Assembly (NCBI GenBank): GCA_913045055.1
Contig: CAJWPI010000002.1
Coordinates: 17,803 to 81,802, forward strand
Direction: 5' to 3'
Length of the DNA stretch: 64,000 bases
Source: an uncultured Gammaproteobacteria bacterium
GTDB taxonomy: Bacteria > Pseudomonadota > Gammaproteobacteria > Magnimaribacterales > Magnimaribacteraceae
Below the pieces are notes generated by a model that saw nothing but the letters and a program-made list of their open reading frames with translations, was not told the DNA's origin and ran no database searches. The translations under genes and the position numbers were made by a program. Of this stretch, positions 10,807-19,455 are shown piece after piece; within the stretch, counting starts at the first letter, position 1, and every line of letters begins with the position of its first letter.

Positions 10807-11151
10807 TCAGACCTCCTCAGATACCATATTTATAGTATATTTTGGTAGTTCTATCTCCAGATCTTCTTCTCCGATAATAATCTGACAACTCAATCGAGAG
10901 TTTGCTTCCAATCCCCAAGCCTTATCCAGCATATCTTCTTCTTCATCTGTTGCTAATTTAAGAGTTTGAAACCCTTTTCTAACTATGACATGACAAGTGG
11001 TGCAGGCACAAGATAACTCACAAGCATGCTCTATGGGTATCTTATTATCTAACATCGCTTCACAGAGGGTTTCACCAACCTTACCATCTATATCCTGACC
11101 TTTTGGACACATTTCTGGATGAGGAAAAACCTTAATCTTAGGCACTTGCAA
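10807..11151 (-). CDS. fdx: ISC-type [2Fe-2S] ferredoxin
   Basis: CELSCACTTCHVIV...SRLSCQI cluster ligands; isc operon context. Confidence 0.95.
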   Translation of the reverse strand: MQVPKIKVFPHPEMCPKGQDIDGKVGETLCEAMLDNKIPIEHACELSCACTTCHVIVRKGFQTLKLATDEEEDMLDKAWGLEANSRLSCQIIIGEEDLEIELPKYTINMVSEEV

Positions 11152-11171
11152 GTAAAAGAATAAAAATCTTT

Positions 11172-11531
11172 CTAGGTATTAACTTCGAAGCTTTCTCCAC
11201 ACCCACAAACAGCCTTTACATTGGGATTATGGAATTTAATTCCTTCGTTTACCCCTTCTGTTACGAAATCAACCTTTGTACCTTTTAAATAAACAAAAGA
11301 ACCTGGATCAATAAATACCTTTAAATCATTACTTTCAAAAATTAAATCTTCTTCTGCACTTTGCTCTACATAGTCCAAGGAGTATGAATAACCAGAGCAT
11401 CCTGAGGTCTCTTCTACAGAAAATCTAATCCCTATTCCAGAGCTTTTAGAATTAAGGTTCTTTCTAAGATGATCTTCTGCAGCTTCAGTAAGTGTAAAGC
11501 CGTTTGGATTAAATGAAGATATCTCTACCAT
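11172..11531 (-). CDS. iscA: Iron-sulfur cluster assembly protein IscA
   Basis: A-type carrier pattern: ETSGCSGYSYSLDY...VCGCGESF. Confidence 0.95.
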   Translation of the reverse strand: MVEISSFNPNGFTLTEAAEDHLRKNLNSKSSGIGIRFSVEETSGCSGYSYSLDYVEQSAEEDLIFESNDLKVFIDPGSFVYLKGTKVDFVTEGVNEGIKFHNPNVKAVCGCGESFEVNT

Positions 11532-11543
11532 TTTTTAATATTT

Positions 11544-11948
11544 CTATAATTTTGATTCAAAGTCTTGTATCGCCTGTTTTATGCTATCTTCAGCTAAAAC
11601 TGAGCAGTGAATCTTTATAGGAGGTAGGTCTAAAGCCTTAGCTATATCCTTATTTTTTATAGCTTTAGCTTCTTCTAAAGTTCTGCCTTTTAGCATATCC
11701 ACAAGTTCACTTGAAGAAGCAATTGCCGAGCCACAACCATAAGTTTTAAACTTCACATCCCTAATTACATGTTTGTTCTTTTCCAGTTCACACTTAATCT
11801 GTAATCTCATAACATCGCCGCATGCTGGAGCACCCACCATGCCTGTTCCAATGTCTTGTTGGTTAGGATCCCATCTTCCAACACTATTTTTTTCAGGTTC
11901 TTTTAAAGTCTTTTCAAACTTATCTACTACTTTTTTGCTATATGCCAT
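11544..11948 (-). CDS. iscU: Iron-sulfur scaffold IscU
   Basis: GAPACGDVMRLQI, TYGCGSAIASSS, LPPIKIHCSVLAED. Confidence 0.97.
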   Translation of the reverse strand: MAYSKKVVDKFEKTLKEPEKNSVGRWDPNQQDIGTGMVGAPACGDVMRLQIKCELEKNKHVIRDVKFKTYGCGSAIASSSELVDMLKGRTLEEAKAIKNKDIAKALDLPPIKIHCSVLAEDSIKQAIQDFESKL

Positions 11949-11974
11949 TTTTCCCCCTTATAACAATATAATTA

Positions 11975-13189
11975 TTAATGCGTTACCCATTCTACTGAAT
12001 CCATATCAACTCCATCCTTATACATATCCCACAATGGAGAGAGTTCTCTAAGTTTTTCAACTGAATCTCTTACTAGTTTTATCGTAAAGTCCACCTCTTC
12101 TTCTGTGGTGAATCTGCCTACTGCAAACCTAATTGAACTATGAGCTAATTCATCTTTTAGTCCTAAAGCTCTCAAAACATAAGAAGGCTCAAGACTAGCA
12201 GAGGTACATGCTGAACCTGAAGAAACAGCTATATCTTTTAAGGCCATTATTAAAGATTCGCCTTCAATGAAGTTAAAACTAACATTTAAAAAACCTGGGG
12301 CGCTGTTTTCTAGATCCCCATTTAAATAAACTTCTTCAATATCTTTAAATCCTTTCCACAACCTGTTCTTCAAAGATTTTATTCGCTTATTATCTCTATT
12401 CATTTCAGAAGCAGCTATCTTAAAGGCCTCGCCTAAACCTACAATTTGATGGGTTGCTAAAGTACCAGAGCGTATACCTCTTTCATGTCCTCCTCCGTGT
12501 ATCTGAGCTTCAAGCCTCACTCGAGGTTTTCTACTAACATATAAGGCTCCAATTCCTTTAGGTCCATAAATCTTGTGGGCTGAGAAAGACATAAGATCAA
12601 CCTCTAAAGAAGATAAATCTATAGGAACTTTACCAGCACTTTGAGCTGCATCAACATGGAAAACGACTCCTTTCTCTCTGGTTATTTTACCTATATTTTT
12701 AATATCGTTTATAACTCCTATTTCATTATTTACATGCATTAAAGAAACGAGGATTGTTTTTTCTGTAATAGCCTCTTCAACTATTTTTGGACTAATAATA
12801 CCTCTTGGGTCTGGATCTAGATATGTGACTTCATAATTTTCTCTTTCTAGTTGCCTACAGCTATCAAGAACAGCCTTATGTTCTATCTTTGATGTAATTA
12901 TATGGTTACCTCTTTCTTTATAAAATCTAGCTACTCCTTTAATAGCTAAGTTGTCAGATTCTGTGGCTCCAGAAGTCCACACAATCTCTCTCTGATCACA
13001 GTTTAGAAGCTTAGCGACATTTAATCTGGATCCTTCAACAGCTTCCTCTGCCTTCCAACCATAACCATGAGATCTAGAAGCAGGATTACCAAAATTACCT
13101 TCTAGAGTCATAAATTCCTTCATTTTCTCAACCACTCTTCCATCTATAGGAGTTGTAGAAGCATAATCTAGATAAATAGGTAGTTTCAT
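11975..13189 (-). CDS. iscS: Cysteine desulfurase IscS
   Basis: PLP lysine [14 protein letters not shown], active-site [17 protein letters not shown]. Confidence 0.97.
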   Translation of the reverse strand: MKLPIYLDYASTTPIDGRVVEKMKEFMTLEGNFGNPASRSHGYGWKAEEAVEGSRLNVAKLLNCDQREIVWTSGATESDNLAIKGVARFYKERGNHIITSKIEHKAVLDSCRQLERENYEVTYLDPDPRGIISPKIVEEAITEKTILVSLMHVNNEIGVINDIKNIGKITREKGVVFHVDAAQSAGKVPIDLSSLEVDLMSFSAHKIYGPKGIGALYVSRKPRVRLEAQIHGGGHERGIRSGTLATHQIVGLGEAFKIAASEMNRDNKRIKSLKNRLWKGFKDIEEVYLNGDLENSAPGFLNVSFNFIEGESLIMALKDIAVSSGSACTSASLEPSYVLRALGLKDELAHSSIRFAVGRFTTEEEVDFTIKLVRDSVEKLRELSPLWDMYKDGVDMDSVEWVTH

Positions 13190-13195
13190 AATTTT

Positions 13196-13633
13196 TTATC
13201 CTGTAGCAATCAATGCCTGCTTAGTTAGATTTTGCTGAAATTGCTGAGATTTAAGAACATCATTAAGTGACTTGTTCACTAGGAAATTATTAACTTCTTC
13301 ATTAAGGCTTGTCCAGAGATCATGAGCACCTGCTTCACATTCTCCTTTTCCTTCACACTTATCTTCATTCGTTATTTTTTCAACAGCAAGTACTACTTCT
13401 GCTATATTAATATCACTAGATGCTCTAGCTAGTCTAAAACCTCCTTTCGGGCCTCTAGCTGCTTCTAGGATTCCGGCTTTTCTTAAATTTCTAAAAAGTT
13501 GTTCTAAATATGGAGCTGGAATATTTTGTCTTTTAGCAACTTCGGATAAAGAAACATAGCAGAACCTTGATTCATTTAGAGCTAAATCTAAAAGAGCCAG
13601 AACTGCATATTTTCCTTTTGTAGTGAGATTCAT
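13196..13633 (-). CDS. iscR: Rrf2-family regulator IscR (two-Cys variant)
   Basis: MNLTTKGKYAVLALLDLALN...ISEVAK-type wHTH, CEGKGECEAGAHDLW. The ORF-track start at 13786 is probably too far upstream; ATG at 13633 is preferred. Confidence 0.92.
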   Translation of the reverse strand: MNLTTKGKYAVLALLDLALNESRFCYVSLSEVAKRQNIPAPYLEQLFRNLRKAGILEAARGPKGGFRLARASSDINIAEVVLAVEKITNEDKCEGKGECEAGAHDLWTSLNEEVNNFLVNKSLNDVLKSQQFQQNLTKQALIATG

Positions 13634-13647
13634 AAAACCCATTGTAT

Positions 13648-13672
13648 ATTTCTGACTATTTTTGTCAAGAAT
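13648..13672 (-). promoter_or_regulatory. Candidate type-1 IscR operator overlapping the iscR promoter
   Basis: Minus-strand ATTCTTGACAAAAATAGTCAGAAAT compared by eye with ATASYYGACTRWWWYAGTCRRSTAT (about 21/25 positions agree); also TTGACA (13663-13668), 16-nt spacer, TACAAT (13641-13646). Confidence 0.65.
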
Positions 13673-13754
13673 AGAATATATGTACCTGTATAAATTTTGG
13701 ACAGTTATTTTTTTTAAATAATCATTAAAAACAGTTGGTATTATAAGTTTTTTT

Positions 13755-13786
13755 ATGTACCATACACAAAAAAATAAAAGGTACAT
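13755..13786. repeat. Inverted repeat ATGTACC-N18-GGTACAT in the iscR/kor intergenic region (third ATGTACC copy at 13680-13686)
   Basis: Seen directly in sequence. Confidence 0.7.
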
Positions 13787-13812
13787 TAACTCAATAATTC
13801 TAAGAAACAGGT

Positions 13813-15828
13813 ATGGACACTCGTTATCTTTTTAAAAGGCACAATACTTGGTGGATTAAAGTAGCTGTTCCCAGAACTCTCAGAGATAAATTAGGTTACG
13901 ATCTAAGAGAATCACTGAAAACACATGATTTAACTTCTGCTCAAGAAAAAAGATGGAAAATAGTAGATAAATTTCGCCAAAAAATAGAAGAAGCTAAACT
14001 AAAAAAAGTTCCAAATAAAGAAGAAAAAGCTAAACATGTAGAAAACTACATGCCGCCAACAAATACAACTGATCCTCAGTATTACCATAAAATTGTAGAC
14101 TGTCAGTACGCTTGCCCTGCTCATACACCTGTACCTGAATATATTCGTCAGATCTCTCAAGGAAACTATACCGATGCCTACATGATAAATTGGGAATCAA
14201 ATGTTTTTCCGGGAATTCTTGGAAGAACTTGTGATAGACCTTGTGAACCTGCATGCAGAAGAAATAGAACCCATGAGAAGCCTGTTGCTATTTGTAGGTT
14301 AAAAAGAGTTACATACGATTTTAAAGGAGATATATCTCAAAGATTACCAGAAGTTCCAAAGAAAAAAAATGGAAAAAGAATTGCTTTAATAGGTGCAGGA
14401 CCTGCTTCCCTAACTGTAGCAAGAGATTTACTCGTATTGGGATATGAGTGCATTCTTTTTGAAAAGGATCCACAAGGTGGAGGATTAATGAGAACTAATA
14501 TTCCTTCGTTTAGATTGCCTGTAGAGGTCTTAGATGAAGAAGTTAACTTAGTGCTTAATATGGGCGTAGAAGCAAGATTTAATACTGAAGTAAAAAGTAT
14601 GAAAGAACTGCTTAAAGAAGATTTTGATGCCATCTTTGTTGGGACTGGAGCACCTAAGGGTAAAGATTTACAAATAGAAGGGAGAGAAGAAGCTGATAAA
14701 AATATCTTCATAGGAATTGATTGGTTAACAAGTATTGCCTTTGAACATACAACTTCTGTAGGTAAAAAAGTTGTAGTCATAGGTGGTGGTAATACTGCTA
14801 TGGATTGCTGTAGGTCTTCTCTAAGATTAGGGGCTGAGGATGTAAAAGTAACAGTTAGAAGCCCATTTGATCAAATGAAAGCTTCTGAATGGGAAAAAGA
14901 AGAAGCTATGGATGAAGGTATTCCAATCCATGAAAATCATGTACCAAAAAGATTTGTTATGAACAATGGAAAACTTGCAGGGGTTGAATTTGAAAAGGTC
15001 GAAGCAGTATTTGATGATAACGGAAAAAGAAGTTTAGTCCCCACAGGGGAAGAACCAGTTATATTTGAGTGTGACGATGTCTTAATGGCAATAGGTCAAG
15101 ATAATGCTTTTCATTGGATAGAAAGAGATATAGGAATAGAGTTTGGTGAATGGGATATGCCTATAATAGATAGAGTTACCTTCCAGTCTACCCACCCCAA
15201 GGTCTTTTTTGGCGGGGACGCTGCTTGGGGTCCAGAGAATATAATTTGGGCTGCTGCCCATGGTCATCAAGCTGCTATTTCTATTGATAAATTCTGTCAA
15301 CAAAAGGATTTATTTGAGAGACCTGAACCAGGTGCAAACCTAGTTAGTCAAAAGATGGGGATCCATGAATGGTCTTATGATAATGATGTTTCACAAGCTA
15401 AAAGATTTATCGTTCCACATGCCGATCAATCTATTTCTCTTAAAGACCTTAAAGTAGAAGTAGAATTAGGCTTTGATGAACAACTAGCGCTTGAAGAAGC
15501 ACAAAGATGTTTAAACTGTGATGTACAAACCGTTTTTTCTGAAGATCTATGTATTGAATGTGATGCATGCGTAGATATTTGTCCTACAGACTGTATAAAT
15601 TTTATACAAAATGATGAAGAAGAAGAATTAAGGGCAAATCTTCGTATCCCAGCTTTAAACCTTGATCAAGATATCCTTGTTTCTGAAAATTTACCCACCC
15701 AAAGAGTAATGGTAAAAGATGAAGATGTTTGCTTGCACTGTGGTCTTTGTGCAGAGAGATGTCCTACTGGAGCTTGGGATATGCAAACTTATCTATACGA
15801 AGAAGCAAAAGTGTATAACCAAACATGA
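13813..15828 (+). CDS. GltD-like FAD/NAD(P) oxidoreductase with two C-terminal 4Fe-4S motifs and an N-terminal integrase-type (DUF6538-like) domain
   Basis: N-term RYLFKRHNTWWIKVAVPRTLRDKLGYDLRESLKTHDLTSAQ; then CDRPCEPACRR, GAGPASLTVARDL, GGGNTAMDC, CIECDACVDICP, CLHCGLCAERCP. Confidence 0.88.
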   Translation: MDTRYLFKRHNTWWIKVAVPRTLRDKLGYDLRESLKTHDLTSAQEKRWKIVDKFRQKIEEAKLKKVPNKEEKAKHVENYMPPTNTTDPQYYHKIVDCQYACPAHTPVPEYIRQISQGNYTDAYMINWESNVFPGILGRTCDRPCEPACRRNRTHEKPVAICRLKRVTYDFKGDISQRLPEVPKKKNGKRIALIGAGPASLTVARDLLVLGYECILFEKDPQGGGLMRTNIPSFRLPVEVLDEEVNLVLNMGVEARFNTEVKSMKELLKEDFDAIFVGTGAPKGKDLQIEGREEADKNIFIGIDWLTSIAFEHTTSVGKKVVVIGGGNTAMDCCRSSLRLGAEDVKVTVRSPFDQMKASEWEKEEAMDEGIPIHENHVPKRFVMNNGKLAGVEFEKVEAVFDDNGKRSLVPTGEEPVIFECDDVLMAIGQDNAFHWIERDIGIEFGEWDMPIIDRVTFQSTHPKVFFGGDAAWGPENIIWAAAHGHQAAISIDKFCQQKDLFERPEPGANLVSQKMGIHEWSYDNDVSQAKRFIVPHADQSISLKDLKVEVELGFDEQLALEEAQRCLNCDVQTVFSEDLCIECDACVDICPTDCINFIQNDEEEELRANLRIPALNLDQDILVSENLPTQRVMVKDEDVCLHCGLCAERCPTGAWDMQTYLYEEAKVYNQT

Positions 15829-17654
15829 AAAAGATTAAAGCTATTAACGAGTTTGTAATTAAATTTGCTAACGTTAACGGTTCTGGTTCTGCTAGTGCTA
15901 ACCAAATGTTTGCAAAAGGGGTCTTTAGGAGTGGGGTTCCTGTGAGTCCAAAAAATATTTTCCCTTCCAATATTCAAGGTCTTCCTACCTGGTTTGAGGT
16001 TAGAGTTAGTGAAAAAGGTTATCTTGGAAGAAGAGATGGAGTAGATATAGCTGTAGCTATGAACCCACAATCATACAAGGAAGATATCAATGAACTGAAC
16101 GAAGGTGGCTACCTTGTCTACGACTCTTCTTGGAAGAGAGAATTCGATAGAGAGGATATTTATGTTATGGGTATTCCTCTAACTAACATATGCCTTGAAA
16201 AATTTTCTAATCCCAAACAAAGACTTCTTTTTAAAAATATAGCTTATTTAGGTGCTCTCTCATCTATTCTTAATATAGATAAAGAGATTTATATAAATAT
16301 TATTTCTGAACAATTTAAAAATAAAGAGAAATTAATTGATCCTAATCTCTTAGCGCTCAATGCTGGATTTGATTATGCAGAAGAAAATCTCTCAAACGAT
16401 TGTTTAATAGAGGTAAAAAAAGCATCTAAAACAACTAATATGATTCTTACAAGTGGAAATAATGCAGCAGGTTTGGGATGTGTATACGGGGGTGCAACAG
16501 TTTGTTCTTGGTACCCAATTACTCCATCAACTTCTCTTGCTGAATCCTTTACAAGTTTTACTGATAAATTAAGAAAAGAAGAAGACACTGGTAAAAACAA
16601 GTTTGCTATAGTTCAGGCTGAAGATGAATTAGCTGCAATAGGTATGGCTATAGGAGCAAATTGGAATGGTGCTAGAGCCTTTACTGCAACTAGTGGACCA
16701 GGAATATCTTTAATGAGTGAATTTCTAGGCTTAGCTTATTTTGCTGAAATACCCTTAGTTTTATTTAATGTTCAAAGAGGTGGTCCTTCCACTGGGATGC
16801 CAACTAGAACGCAACAATCTGACCTCCTGGCATGTGCTTATGCCTCTCATGGTGATACTAAACATGTTCTGTTATTCCCTTGTGATCCTAAAGAGTGTTT
16901 TGATTTTGCTGTTCAAGCATTTGATCTTGCAGATAGATTGCAAACTCCAATCATAGTAATGTCAGATCTTGATCTTGGAATGAATGATTGGTCTACAGAA
17001 GAGTTTTCTTGGGAAGATTCAACAACTTATGATCGAGGTAAAGTATTAAATAAAACTGATCTTGAAAATCTTGAGCAGTTTGGAAGATATCTTGATGTTG
17101 ATGGAGATGGAATTCCACATAGAACTTATCCTGGTACACACCCTTCAAAAGGAGCTTATTTTACGAGAGGTACTTCTCATGATGAATTTGCAAGATATAC
17201 AGAAGATGGTGAAGTTAATGCTCAAAACCTTTCAAGGTTGTTAAAGAAATACCAAACAGCTTCTGAACATGTACCCTCTCCTGTATTCGGACAAACTTCT
17301 AATAAAAGTTCAATGGGAGTTATTTACTTCGGAAGTACTGAAGTTGCTATGCAAGAAGCTCTGGATATTCTCAATGAACAGACTATTAAGCTAGATACTA
17401 TGAGATTAAGATCTTTCCCTTTTAATTTATCGGTTTGGGAGTTTATAGAGGATCATGATCTTCTCTTTATTGTAGAACAAAATAGAGATGGTCAAATGCG
17501 TACTTTACTTATGGCTGAGGGAGGAATAATTCCAGATAAACTTGTATCAGTTTTGTCTTTCGATGGTCAGCCTATTACTGCAGACTTTATATCAAACAAG
17601 ATAAAAGCACATATATTAGGCGACCCAGTTAAATTAGCTTCTTCAGGAGATTAA
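15825..17654 (+). CDS. korA: 2-oxoacid:acceptor oxidoreductase, fused gamma-alpha subunit (KorA-like)
   Basis: Gamma domain (GSGSASANQMFAKGVFRSG) followed by alpha domain (AEDELAAIGMAIGANWNGARAFTATSGPGISLMSE); ATGA overlap with upstream gene. Confidence 0.88.
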   Translation: MKKIKAINEFVIKFANVNGSGSASANQMFAKGVFRSGVPVSPKNIFPSNIQGLPTWFEVRVSEKGYLGRRDGVDIAVAMNPQSYKEDINELNEGGYLVYDSSWKREFDREDIYVMGIPLTNICLEKFSNPKQRLLFKNIAYLGALSSILNIDKEIYINIISEQFKNKEKLIDPNLLALNAGFDYAEENLSNDCLIEVKKASKTTNMILTSGNNAAGLGCVYGGATVCSWYPITPSTSLAESFTSFTDKLRKEEDTGKNKFAIVQAEDELAAIGMAIGANWNGARAFTATSGPGISLMSEFLGLAYFAEIPLVLFNVQRGGPSTGMPTRTQQSDLLACAYASHGDTKHVLLFPCDPKECFDFAVQAFDLADRLQTPIIVMSDLDLGMNDWSTEEFSWEDSTTYDRGKVLNKTDLENLEQFGRYLDVDGDGIPHRTYPGTHPSKGAYFTRGTSHDEFARYTEDGEVNAQNLSRLLKKYQTASEHVPSPVFGQTSNKSSMGVIYFGSTEVAMQEALDILNEQTIKLDTMRLRSFPFNLSVWEFIEDHDLLFIVEQNRDGQMRTLLMAEGGIIPDKLVSVLSFDGQPITADFISNKIKAHILGDPVKLASSGD

Positions 17655-17661
17655 ATAAATA

Positions 17662-18717
17662 ATGACTTATATAAAAAAACCCTTAAACCATCATCCTAAT
17701 CTAGAAATAAATGAGTTAGGCCTTACAAGGAGAGATTATGAAGGTCAGGTATCAAGTCTTTGTGCGGGATGCGGGCATGATTCTATTAGTGCAGCTATTA
17801 TAGAGGCTTGTTTTCAACTAAGTTTATCGTCTCACCAAATAGCAAAACTGTCCGGTATAGGCTGTTCTTCTAAAGCACCTGCATATTTTTTGAATCAGTC
17901 ACATGGTTTCAATTCTGTTCATGGCAGAATGCCTTCTATTGGAACGGGAGCCAACCTAGCCAATCATGAACTGCTTTATTTAGGTATTTCAGGGGATGGG
18001 GATAGCGCTTCAATAGGTATAGGTCAATTTGTACATGCGGCTAGAAGGCAACTTAACATGACCTATATCATAGAAAATAATGGAACCTATGGTCTTACAA
18101 AGGGGCAATTTTCTGCTACTAATGATAAAGAATCTAAAAGTAAATATGGAGAAGAAAATCTTTTTCCTTCCATAGATCTAGCGTCCTTAGCTATACAATT
18201 AGGGGCTGGTTTCGTAGCAAGAAGCTTTTCTGGAGATAAAGAGCAATTAGTTCCCCTTATCAAAGCAGCTTTTAAACAGAAAGGTTTTGCATTACTAGAT
18301 ATTCTTTCTCCATGCGTTACTTTCAACAACCATAATACGTCTACCAAAAGTTTTGATTATATAAGAGAGCATAATGAGGCCTTATCAAGGACTGACTTTG
18401 TTCCCCTCGGTAAAGAGATTAAAGTAGACTATCAACCAGGTTCAGAAATAGAAATTTCTTTACACGATGGGTCAAGGCTTCGTCTAGAAAAAACTTCTTC
18501 TGGATATGACCCTAGAAATCGAAAGATGGCTGTGAATGCTATTCAAGATAGCATTGAAAAAGGAAATGTCTTAACTGGATTGCTTTATATAAATGAAGAT
18601 TCTAATGATTTAAAAGAAATTCTTAACTTAACTGATACCCCTCTTAACAAACTTTCTGAAAAGGAGCTATGTCCAGGTAGTGAGAGCTTAAAGAAAATAA
18701 ATGAATCTTTAAGATAA
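17662..18717 (+). CDS. korB: 2-oxoacid:acceptor oxidoreductase, beta (TPP) subunit (KorB-like)
   Basis: LCAGCGHDSI, GIGCSSKAPAYF, GISGDGDSASIGIGQF...ENNGTYGLTKGQ TPP motif. Confidence 0.9.
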   Translation: MTYIKKPLNHHPNLEINELGLTRRDYEGQVSSLCAGCGHDSISAAIIEACFQLSLSSHQIAKLSGIGCSSKAPAYFLNQSHGFNSVHGRMPSIGTGANLANHELLYLGISGDGDSASIGIGQFVHAARRQLNMTYIIENNGTYGLTKGQFSATNDKESKSKYGEENLFPSIDLASLAIQLGAGFVARSFSGDKEQLVPLIKAAFKQKGFALLDILSPCVTFNNHNTSTKSFDYIREHNEALSRTDFVPLGKEIKVDYQPGSEIEISLHDGSRLRLEKTSSGYDPRNRKMAVNAIQDSIEKGNVLTGLLYINEDSNDLKEILNLTDTPLNKLSEKELCPGSESLKKINESLR

Positions 18718-18727
18718 GAAATAGGAA

Positions 18728-19444
18728 TTAAGTTATACCTAACCTTTCAGCAATTAGTTTATAGGACTCAACTACATCACCAAGATCTTGCCTAAACCTA
18801 TCCTTGTCTAATTTTTCTCTTGTTTCAGAATCCCAAACCCTGCAACCATCTGGGGTAAATTCATCTCCAAGAAGTAAATCACCTTTATAAGACCCAAATT
18901 CTAGTTTGTAATCAACTAATATCATTCCGGCATTAGCAAACAGTCTTTTTAAAATCTCGTTAACTTGAAAAGTTTTTTCTTTCATTTGAGTTATCTCATT
19001 TTCAGTAGCCCACTTAAAAGAGATTATATGGAAATCGTTAATCATAGGATCATGAAGGTCATCATCTTTGTAAAAGAATTCAAAGGTAGGAGGGTTTAGT
19101 TCTAATCCCTCTTTTAATCCCAAGCGCTTACAAATACTTCCAGCTGCTATGTTCCTCACGACACATTCCACAGGAATCATTTTAAGCTTCTTTACTAAAC
19201 TATCTGTTTCTGACAGCAGTTCGTTAAAATGGGTAGCGACACCTTGTTTCTCTAACTCCTGCATTATAAAAGCATTAAACTTATTATTAGTTTTGCCTTT
19301 ACCTTCTAGACTTTCTTTTTTTTCGCCATCAAAAGCAGAAGTATCATCTCTATAATGAAGGATATACAAATCTGGATCTGAAGTTTTGTATAGAGACTTA
19401 GCCTTACCAGAATTAACTAAATCACCTTTTTCTATTTTTGTCAT
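18728..19444 (-). CDS. purC: SAICAR synthetase
   Basis: [40 protein letters not shown]. Confidence 0.97.
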   Translation of the reverse strand: MTKIEKGDLVNSGKAKSLYKTSDPDLYILHYRDDTSAFDGEKKESLEGKGKTNNKFNAFIMQELEKQGVATHFNELLSETDSLVKKLKMIPVECVVRNIAAGSICKRLGLKEGLELNPPTFEFFYKDDDLHDPMINDFHIISFKWATENEITQMKEKTFQVNEILKRLFANAGMILVDYKLEFGSYKGDLLLGDEFTPDGCRVWDSETREKLDKDRFRQDLGDVVESYKLIAERLGIT

Positions 19445-19455
19445 ATAAGTTTATT

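Noticed and set aside
5145-12051. Plus-strand ORFs at 5145-5450, 6366-6713, 7959-8153, 11773-12051
   Set aside because: Antisense to der, bamB/yfgM, hisS and iscU/iscS respectively; no domain or RBS support.
13813-15828. Tyrosine recombinase/integrase gene
   Set aside because: Only the short N-terminal integrase-like segment is present; no R-H-R-Y catalytic domain follows, and the remainder is a GltD-like oxidoreductase.
13813-15828. Glutamate synthase small subunit (GltD)
   Set aside because: No GltB large subunit nearby; adjacent 2-oxoacid oxidoreductase subunits and extra 4Fe-4S motifs point to a KOR electron-transfer subunit.
14030-16600. Antisense ORFs opposite the kor operon (14030-14254, 14337-14780, 15082-15303, 15764-15970, 15789-16070, 16373-16600) and the + frame ORFs 16768-16956 and 17062-17244
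   Set aside because: They lie fully or mostly within strongly supported coding genes, have low-complexity Ser/Leu/Phe-rich translations and no recognisable domains; typical shadow ORFs of AT-rich DNA.
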